From contig JAHXIQ010000004.1 in the NCBI GenBank assembly GCA_025655555.1, positions 428,965 to 492,964 on the forward strand: DNA of 64,000 bases. The letters run 5' to 3'. The stretch's first letter is position 1. Every line of letters starts with the position of its first letter. The position numbers were made by a program, and so were the translations under genes. Shown here in pieces: positions 58,557 through 64,000 of this stretch. Origin of the DNA: Candidatus Thiodiazotropha sp. (ex Myrtea sp. 'scaly one' KF741663). Its GTDB lineage: Bacteria; Pseudomonadota; Gammaproteobacteria; Chromatiales; Chromatiaceae. The notes beneath the pieces were generated by a model. The model saw only the letters and a program-made list of their open reading frames with translations. It was not told where the DNA came from and did not search any database.

Positions 58557-59681
58557 ATGAGAAAAAACAGTCCACATAAATCAATAGGTTGGATTTTAAG
58601 TCTCTGTTTCGTAGGTTTGATAACAGGCTGTGTAGGTATGAACGCCAACACGCTCAAGCCAATGCCGAGAGGGGAGGTGGTTGATGAAGAGACCGGGAAA
58701 CCGATATCTGGCGCTTATGTATTGGTGCAGTATATCGGAGATAGTGGCGCTATTATGATAGCAGACCCTGGCGCACTGCCGAGCGATGAGTGTTATGGAT
58801 CGCTGGTGGCGAAGACTGACGAGGCGGGCCGATTTGATTTTTCCTCGCAGGGCAGAAAAAAGCCGGTGTCGATGAAATTCCCAAAAAACCAGCGTATGGA
58901 GATCACAGCCTATAAGCCTGGATACACGATGGAGGACTCTGAGGGATATCAAAGTTATTTGGATCGAGAACTTATAATGGTGAGGTTTGAACCTGTCAGC
59001 ATTGGAAAAGTAAGGCTGGAGATGACGCCGCAGGAGAAGAGCAGGTTTGAGGAGCGGCATGAGTACTTACTGGATGTCATTAGGGATCGTAGTTGTGATG
59101 GCTATAGTGCTGATAATTGGGAGATGGAGTATGCGATGCTTGAAGAGGCAAAGCAAAGTGCCGGGACGCTTGATGAGTGGGGGTATACTTATGCTTTATG
59201 TAACCGCATTAACCAATACAATGAAGATGAGAATCTAGGCCATACGGTATTGGACTGTAGTGTTTACAATGAAAATATTACAAGAATAAAGAGAGAGCAT
59301 TTTGAGCGTACGATTACGGATATAGAAAACATAGATTGGAGCGGTTTACCAAAACTGGAATTAATTGAATTTAAATTTGTCGGTGATTTGGAAAGACATA
59401 CGGCCGCCTACAGCCTCTCTCCACCCTTACATGAAATAAATGCAACCATTGCGATGAAGTTGCTCAAGCGATTGTGCACGGCAGGTTCGAAGAAGATAGA
59501 GAAAGGTAGTATTTGCATTCTCAATGAAAAAGGTGGCGGTCAATGGAATGAAGAGAGATGGGAAGCTTGCGACATACAATATGGGCGACTATGGCCCAGT
59601 GATGAAAGTAGGTTGTTGCTTCGTATTGATGGAGTAATGAAGCAGGTGTTGTCACTGAGCCCTGGTTGGTGTGATCGTTGA
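58557..59681 (+). CDS. Lipoprotein with carboxypeptidase-regulatory-like domain; candidate immunity protein 2
   Basis: 374 residues. Start ATG 58557 is chosen because GAGGAAG and ACAG before it are conserved ahead of the paralogue at 61294; ATG 58542 is five codons earlier. Lipobox LITGC, Cys 25. N-terminal beta-sandwich: GEVVDEETGKPISGAYVLV, TDEAGRFDFSSQG, ITAYKPGYTME, the same layout as in the 55025 protein. The remainder is helical with several Cys (CDGYSADNW, LDCSVYNEN, RLCTAGSKK). It follows cassette 2 by about 37 bases. The immunity role is inferred from position, lipid anchor and co-duplication with the toxin domain. Confidence 0.75.
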   Translation: MRKNSPHKSIGWILSLCFVGLITGCVGMNANTLKPMPRGEVVDEETGKPISGAYVLVQYIGDSGAIMIADPGALPSDECYGSLVAKTDEAGRFDFSSQGRKKPVSMKFPKNQRMEITAYKPGYTMEDSEGYQSYLDRELIMVRFEPVSIGKVRLEMTPQEKSRFEERHEYLLDVIRDRSCDGYSADNWEMEYAMLEEAKQSAGTLDEWGYTYALCNRINQYNEDENLGHTVLDCSVYNENITRIKREHFERTITDIENIDWSGLPKLELIEFKFVGDLERHTAAYSLSPPLHEINATIAMKLLKRLCTAGSKKIEKGSICILNEKGGGQWNEERWEACDIQYGRLWPSDESRLLLRIDGVMKQVLSLSPGWCDR

Positions 59682-59703
59682 TGATTTCTGCCATTAGTGC
59701 AAA

Positions 59704-61257
59704 ATGACCGCCCCCCGTCTGAGAGGTAGCCCAGCCCACAATACAGGTAACCACCTCATCGCCGAATACGCCTACAACAGCGAAGGCGAGCGCATTAAAA
59801 AGACCAACCACACACAGACGCCGGCAAAGACCACCCACTACCTCTACGAAAACAAACAACTGATCGCAGAACTCGACGCAAAAGGGGAAGTGATCAAACA
59901 ATACCTCTACCTGTCTGGCAGACCGTTCGCCATGCTTCAGGACGGTACCCTCTACGCCATCCATACCGACTGGCGTCATGCACCGGTCAGCATAACCGGC
60001 CCGGATGGAAACATAGTCTGGCAGGCCGACTACAGCCCCTTCGGCCAGGCCGAAGTGGAGAGCGACCCGGATGGCAACGGTGAACACCTGCAATTCAACC
60101 TGCGCCTGCCCGGCCAATACCACGATGTAGAGACCGGCACCGCCTACAACCTCTACCGGGACTACGATCCACAAAGCGGCCGCTACCTCACCAGCGATCC
60201 CCTGGGTGCAGTTGCCGGCCTCAACACCTACGCCTACGTGGACAATGACCCCCTCAACCGCATCGACCCGCTGGGACTCTACGGTAAAGAGATCCACTAC
60301 TACATGACCTACTTCCTCGCGGTCACGGCAGGCGTGCCAAAGGAGACCGCCCTAGTCATCGCGCTGGCCGATCAATACATCGACGAGAACCCCCTGACCA
60401 TACCCATTTGGCCGACAGCCCTGGCCGCCTACCACTTCACCCAGCCTCGTGAGACTACACCTGGTGATCCACTCACAAGTTTCAAGGACCCCAGGTCACC
60501 ACAACTCACCAACCTCTACAACGCCGCCATGCTCTTCGACCGGGCCTGTCCGGTGAATCGGCAACCGCCAGGCATGATAAAGGCACAACTCTATGGAGAA
60601 TACCTGCACGCCTACGCCGACACCTACTCGCACCGGGACGAAGACAACAACCCCTATGGCGTGTGGAGCAGTGGCTATGGACATGCGGTCGATGGGACAC
60701 TTCCGGACCGCACATACAACTTTGTTCATACCTATCACGACATAGGTCTGGATGAAGAGGTAAATATAGATTGGCTTTACCAGGAAGTCAGAACCCTGGA
60801 AGCGGAGAAGCAGATATTTTACCAACTGCGGGAGGATTTTAGGGTGGAGATAGAGGCACAGAGAGCTAAGCCATTTACCACAGAAGAATACCAGGCAGAA
60901 AGTGATGATCTCTGGAAGAAGCTGGCCGGAGACGGCAATGCGGATATTGGTGTTGCAGGTCGTCCGGGTTACGAGGTGGCAAAAGGAACTACGGGGGTTG
61001 TGCAGAAATTCAACAAGGAGAAAGACAAGAAAGAAAAACGTAAAATTTTGAATGACTGGCTTACGCAACAGGGCCCCAGTTTGCCGATACCTTATGTGGT
61101 AGATGAAAATTCAAATGAGAAGCCTATTCAAGCGCATGAAGACGTGAAAAGTCAGGGATCGACGAACCGTAACACATATCTTGAAGGTTTTGAGCCAGGG
61201 GATCTGGAGGGTGTTCTATTGCCACCACCAAGTACACCGGTTTTTGAGATACCCTGA
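59704..61257 (+). CDS. Displaced rhs 3' segment: partial RHS core plus toxin-like domain (cassette 3)
   Basis: 517 residues in an open frame. The first ~17 codons (MTAPRLRGSPAHNTGN) match nothing in the rhs gene; then about 185 codons copy the end of its RHS core almost exactly, through SGRYLTSDPLG and IDPLGLYGKEIHYYMTYFL. The toxin-like domain follows and is closest to cassette 2 (LYGEYLHAYADTYSHR), with the early His kept. No signal peptide, so secretion as it stands is unlikely. By homology it could recombine into the full rhs gene and swap the C-terminus. Confidence 0.8.
   Translation: MTAPRLRGSPAHNTGNHLIAEYAYNSEGERIKKTNHTQTPAKTTHYLYENKQLIAELDAKGEVIKQYLYLSGRPFAMLQDGTLYAIHTDWRHAPVSITGPDGNIVWQADYSPFGQAEVESDPDGNGEHLQFNLRLPGQYHDVETGTAYNLYRDYDPQSGRYLTSDPLGAVAGLNTYAYVDNDPLNRIDPLGLYGKEIHYYMTYFLAVTAGVPKETALVIALADQYIDENPLTIPIWPTALAAYHFTQPRETTPGDPLTSFKDPRSPQLTNLYNAAMLFDRACPVNRQPPGMIKAQLYGEYLHAYADTYSHRDEDNNPYGVWSSGYGHAVDGTLPDRTYNFVHTYHDIGLDEEVNIDWLYQEVRTLEAEKQIFYQLREDFRVEIEAQRAKPFTTEEYQAESDDLWKKLAGDGNADIGVAGRPGYEVAKGTTGVVQKFNKEKDKKEKRKILNDWLTQQGPSLPIPYVVDENSNEKPIQAHEDVKSQGSTNRNTYLEGFEPGDLEGVLLPPPSTPVFEIP
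59755..60315 (+). repeat. RHS core direct repeat, copy B
   Basis: Near-identical to 53521-54081 at constant offset 6234. Left boundary is abrupt at CTCATCGCCG; right boundary falls just inside the toxin domain, where the sequences diverge. Confidence 0.9.
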
Positions 61258-61293
61258 GGTGCTGTAAAGCCATGAAATATGAGGAAGTGACAG

Positions 61294-62403
61294 ATGGGTA
61301 ATAGCAGTCAGTATCACTTAATTGGATGTATTATGAGGCTCTGTCTCATGGGCCTGATAACAGGCTGTGTAGGCATGAATGTCAACACACTCAAACCAAT
61401 GCCGAGAGGTGTGGTGGTTGATGAGGAAACCGGCAAGCCCATTTCAGGTGCCTATGTGCTGGTGAGATATATTGGTGATAGTGGAGTTGTACTGTCTCCA
61501 GATCCTGGCTCGCTGCCGAGTGATGAGTGTTATGGATCGCTGGTGGTGAAGACTGACGAGGCGGGCCGATTTGATTTTTCCTCGCAGGGTAGAAAAAAGC
61601 CGGTGTCGCTGAAACTACCGAGAAACCAGCGTATGGAGATCACGGCATACAAGCCTGGCTATACCATGGAAACAACAGAGGGTCGGATAACAAGAAGATA
61701 CGAGGTCGTTGGTATCGGCTCGACAAGGTTGGAAATGACGCCGCAAGAGAAAAGCAAATTTGAGACGCGGAACGGGTATTTATCAGATCTTACCTACGAT
61801 AGCACTTGCGACGGTGGTTATGGCATCGACAACTGGAAGATGGAGCGAGCAGTGCTTGAGGAAGTTGAGCAAAGCGCAAAGTCTCTCGGTGAGTGGAGTT
61901 ACACACGCTCACTATGCAAGCTCATCAATATGCGTAACGAATATCAGAATCTCGGCCATACGGTATTGGACTGTAGTGTTTATGCCAAGAAAATCAAAAA
62001 ATTTGAGGATGAGAATGCTGAGCGATTCAACGAGTACGTTGAGAAGCTTAAGCAGCTTGTGAAAAACATCACTTGGGATGATAGCACCAGATTGGAATTG
62101 ATGGAGTACAAGCCAATATCCACGAAGCAGACTACCATCGCATTTTACATGAGCAATCTTAGTAAAAAATCACTTGATACCAAAGACTTTAGGAAACTGA
62201 TGGAAAGAGTTTGTCAAGTCGGATTGCCACTAGAAACCAGTTTCATTTGTTTCACCGGCAAGAATGATCCATCGATTTGGCATGAGAGAACGAGTGAGCG
62301 TTGTTATGCGCAATACCGTCCAATCCTTAGAAATATTCTGATTCAGAAAGGTGACTACGCAGGAACAGAAAATCGCCTTGAAGAGGGCTGGTGTAAGAAA
62401 TGA
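61294..62403 (+). CDS. Lipoprotein with carboxypeptidase-regulatory-like domain; candidate immunity protein 3
   Basis: 369 residues. Lipobox LITGC, Cys 25. Paralogue of the 58557 protein: CVGMN, NTLKPMPRG, VVDEETGKPISGAYVLV, SLPSDECYGSL, TDEAGRFDFSSQGRKKPVS and LGHTVLDCSVY are shared, while the C-terminal halves differ more. GAGGAAG precedes ATG 61294. It follows cassette 3 by 36 bases, repeating the toxin-then-lipoprotein order. Its stop overlaps the next short frame by four bases (ATGA). Confidence 0.75.
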   Translation: MGNSSQYHLIGCIMRLCLMGLITGCVGMNVNTLKPMPRGVVVDEETGKPISGAYVLVRYIGDSGVVLSPDPGSLPSDECYGSLVVKTDEAGRFDFSSQGRKKPVSLKLPRNQRMEITAYKPGYTMETTEGRITRRYEVVGIGSTRLEMTPQEKSKFETRNGYLSDLTYDSTCDGGYGIDNWKMERAVLEEVEQSAKSLGEWSYTRSLCKLINMRNEYQNLGHTVLDCSVYAKKIKKFEDENAERFNEYVEKLKQLVKNITWDDSTRLELMEYKPISTKQTTIAFYMSNLSKKSLDTKDFRKLMERVCQVGLPLETSFICFTGKNDPSIWHERTSERCYAQYRPILRNILIQKGDYAGTENRLEEGWCKK

Positions 62404-62627
62404 AGAAATCGAAATATCTCATACATATGCATGCTGGTAGATCACAAACCACGCTGAGAATGCTTGCTGCTACTTTACTGTTGTGGTCTAGCATTGCTGT
62501 GGCGATACAATATGAATACAAACATCCTGCATGGGACGGTGCAGACCCCGAGCACGATTATACAGATCTGTTTACATCCCCAGGTGACTACTCAAATCTA
62601 CGCACAAAGAGATGGAAGCCTTTGTAA
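62400..62627 (+). CDS. Short secreted-type ORF (75 aa), possibly frameshifted N-terminus
   Basis: 75 residues. After a basic leader there is a hydrophobic segment (about 20-35, LRMLAATLLLWSSIAVAI) ending like a signal peptide. The ATGA overlap with the preceding lipoprotein gene suggests real translation coupling. It ends 16 bases into the next frame (62612). The two frames together could be one gene split by a frameshift. No family recognised. Confidence 0.45.
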   Translation: MKKSKYLIHMHAGRSQTTLRMLAATLLLWSSIAVAIQYEYKHPAWDGADPEHDYTDLFTSPGDYSNLRTKRWKPL

Positions 62628-63028
62628 GGAAGATTCTGAAACTACCAATTACTGGTCATTATTTTGAAAAGGGTGGAGTTAAGCATATTGCAGGTAAAGT
62701 GGAGTATCTAGTTGCGCTGAGTTCGGAAGATGTACCTGATGAAAGATACGCTATTGCATTGCCAACGATACTTCTTCAAGTATCTAGGATTCCCTTATGT
62801 CGGCAATATTTGATTGATAATTTTAAAAATATCAAATATCAAAAATTTCAATATCTTCTTGCGCAAGAGACGACTCGACACGGGGGATATACAGATGAAA
62901 TCAAAGATTATTTCATAAAAACCAAGGCTTCCGGTGAATACATAGGGTATCTTTGTGAAGGGCTTGGTAAATACACACAAGATTGTCTGGAGGGATTACG
63001 TAGAGAGCATAAAAACCAAAAATGTTAA
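62612..63028 (+). CDS. ORF of unknown function (138 aa) between toxin cassettes
   Basis: 138 residues, AT-rich and helical in appearance, no signal of its own, with C-terminal Cys residues (IGYLCEGLGKYTQDC). It overlaps the 75-residue frame by 16 bases in a different frame. If the two were once one, the product would be an exported protein of about 200 residues. The position, after an immunity candidate and directly before a toxin fragment, suggests immunity to a lost toxin variant. Confidence 0.45.
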   Translation: MEAFVRKILKLPITGHYFEKGGVKHIAGKVEYLVALSSEDVPDERYAIALPTILLQVSRIPLCRQYLIDNFKNIKYQKFQYLLAQETTRHGGYTDEIKDYFIKTKASGEYIGYLCEGLGKYTQDCLEGLRREHKNQKC

Positions 63029-63030
63029 TA

Positions 63031-63230
63031 GTAGCGCCGACCCCACTACCCGGTTCGAGAACCCCTCCAGCGATCAGCTGTCGAGGCTCTACAAATCGGC
63101 AATGCTGACCGACCGGGCCTGCATCAGCAGCAGCGCCTCGGCAGCGGACATCAAATCGCAGCTCTACGGCGAATACCTCCACGCATTGGCGGATACCTAC
63201 TCCCATCGTCAGGCAAACAACGCGCCCTAT
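63031..63230 (+). pseudogene. Internal fragment of rhs toxin-like domain (type 1)
   Basis: About 200 bases nearly identical to 54266-54465 of the rhs gene (constant offset 8765). It encodes TRFENPSSDQLSRLYKSAML and LYGEYLHALADTYSHRQANN in frame with upstream unrelated codons. Both ends are abrupt, so the toxin motif is intact but the domain is truncated. Confidence 0.85.
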
Positions 63231-63251
63231 ATCCTCCTCTACCACATCTAC

Positions 63252-63299
63252 CCGCCGTGACTCTATGGTAAAGAGATCCGCTACAACACGACCTACTTA
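63252..63299 (+). pseudogene. Remnant of an rhs core/toxin junction
   Basis: The bases read as PP-stop-LYGKEIRYNTTYL, matching IDPLGLYGKEIHYYMTYF of the rhs product with a Gly-to-stop change and His-to-Arg. It lies 22 bases after the toxin fragment, so fragment order is inverted relative to an intact domain, pointing to rearrangement. Confidence 0.65.
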
Positions 63300-63999
63300 T
63301 CCACTAAGTCTGCTAATTATTTTTTTAGCTAATTGAAATTTGTTGTGCACATAATATGATGAGTCATATGCGCAATTTGAATAGCATTCCGCATTACAGA
63401 TTTTCAAGTTCTTTTTCATCTGTTTTCTGGTTTTCTTTATACTATTGGTGTCTAGTTCCAGGAAGTTGATATCCATCTCATCCATTTTTTTTGTACAGCT
63501 TCTGATCTTCCCATTTGGTGCAATATTAATCCAGCCATATCGTGTGGGGTAGTTACATTCCCAGAATCTCTCCCTATTCAAAAAACGGAATATATTTTCA
63601 AAATACGAATCCGGATCAATGATTGGGTAGCCTGTATTTATTTTTAATAAGAGGTAGTTGATGATTTCCTGTAATTTTTCCTTATCTTGATGTGAAAAAT
63701 ATATGTCCTTATTGGATGGATTTATTTTGTCAACTGGTGGAACCGCGTAGCCGATCGAAATTTGTGTATTATTGTATTTAGCAAAGTTAATGAGTTTTTT
63801 TTTCTCATCAAAATTGTCTTTATATAATACTGCATTGAGCCGGTAGTGCATGCCATACATTTTTTTTGCATCATGTAGAGCTCCAATTAGTTCACGACGT
63901 ATTAGGTTAGGGTCTTAGGAAGCAAATTGCATGCTAATATGCATTTGCGCCCATGTATTACAGTAAAAACAGGTACTATAAATATTCTAAAATCAGCGA
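63297..63999 (-). pseudogene. Disrupted radical-SAM/SPASM-type protein gene
   Basis: The open part (63914-63297, about 205 codons) has no radical-SAM CxxxCxxC cluster motif. Its C-terminal part has WECNYP, GWINIAPNGKIRSC and ICNAECYSNCAYD, a SPASM-like cysteine pattern. A stop lies directly upstream (63915-63917). Beyond it, in another frame, the minus strand encodes GRKCILACNL (CILAC at 63929-63943), which looks like the start of a CxxxC cluster motif. I infer an internal deletion joining the two halves out of frame. The gene runs off the window edge. Function unknown. Confidence 0.5.
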
Positions 64000-64000
64000 A

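Noticed and set aside
50458..63300. Tandem repetition in the rhs region as a CRISPR array
   Set aside because: Repeats are hundreds of bases long and coding; no short regularly spaced repeats or cas genes exist in the window.

Overview
The window looks like chromosome of a gammaproteobacterium. The strongest evidence is the conserved block rpsB-tsf-pyrH-frr-uppS-cdsA-dxr-rseP-bamA-skp-lpxD-fabZ-lpxA-lpxB-rnhB-dnaE, with divergent map-glnD beside it. Lipid A genes, BamA and lipoproteins indicate a diderm cell. The alaC-hom-thrC order, the cysteine-rich threonine synthase and the dispersed GTAGGTTGGGCC palindromes suggest a Chromatiales-like or sulfur-oxidizing lineage. That placement is inference and genus is not resolvable here.

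Layout. 1-2938: amino-acid genes (alaC end, hom, thrC). 2939-18942: an AT-rich surface-polysaccharide island with a flippase, three GT4 glycosyltransferases, an O-antigen-ligase/polymerase-like membrane protein, two deacetylase-like proteins, a 1187-residue surface lipoprotein (Ig-like repeats plus beta-helix), a ParB/sulfiredoxin-like protein, an fn3 lipoprotein and several long gene-free stretches. 19163-41077: housekeeping core (glnD, map, translation, isoprenoid, phospholipid, outer-membrane and lipid A synthesis, dnaE). 41165-49897: accessory single genes (Acr3 arsenite exporter, FadL-type channel, tandem thioredoxin/glutaredoxin protein, MsrAB lipoprotein, small lipoprotein, LemA, M48 peptidase, small membrane protein), interspersed with palindromic repeats.

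50458-63300 is the most interesting part. It holds a Sec-type secreted RHS/YD-repeat protein with no PAAR domain and a C-terminal His/Asp-rich domain resembling DUF6765 or zinc-dependent phospholipase C-like proteins. Downstream lie two displaced variants of that C-terminal domain, one still carrying about 560 bp of RHS core, and decayed fragments of others. Each variant is followed by one or more predicted lipoproteins, most with an N-terminal carboxypeptidase-regulatory-like beta-sandwich. The arrangement is that of an rhs toxin locus with orphan toxin/immunity cassettes. I propose a membrane- or envelope-acting toxin family neutralised by lipoprotein immunity proteins. Function is inferred, not shown.

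The right edge (63297-64000) carries a broken radical-SAM/SPASM-type gene on the minus strand.
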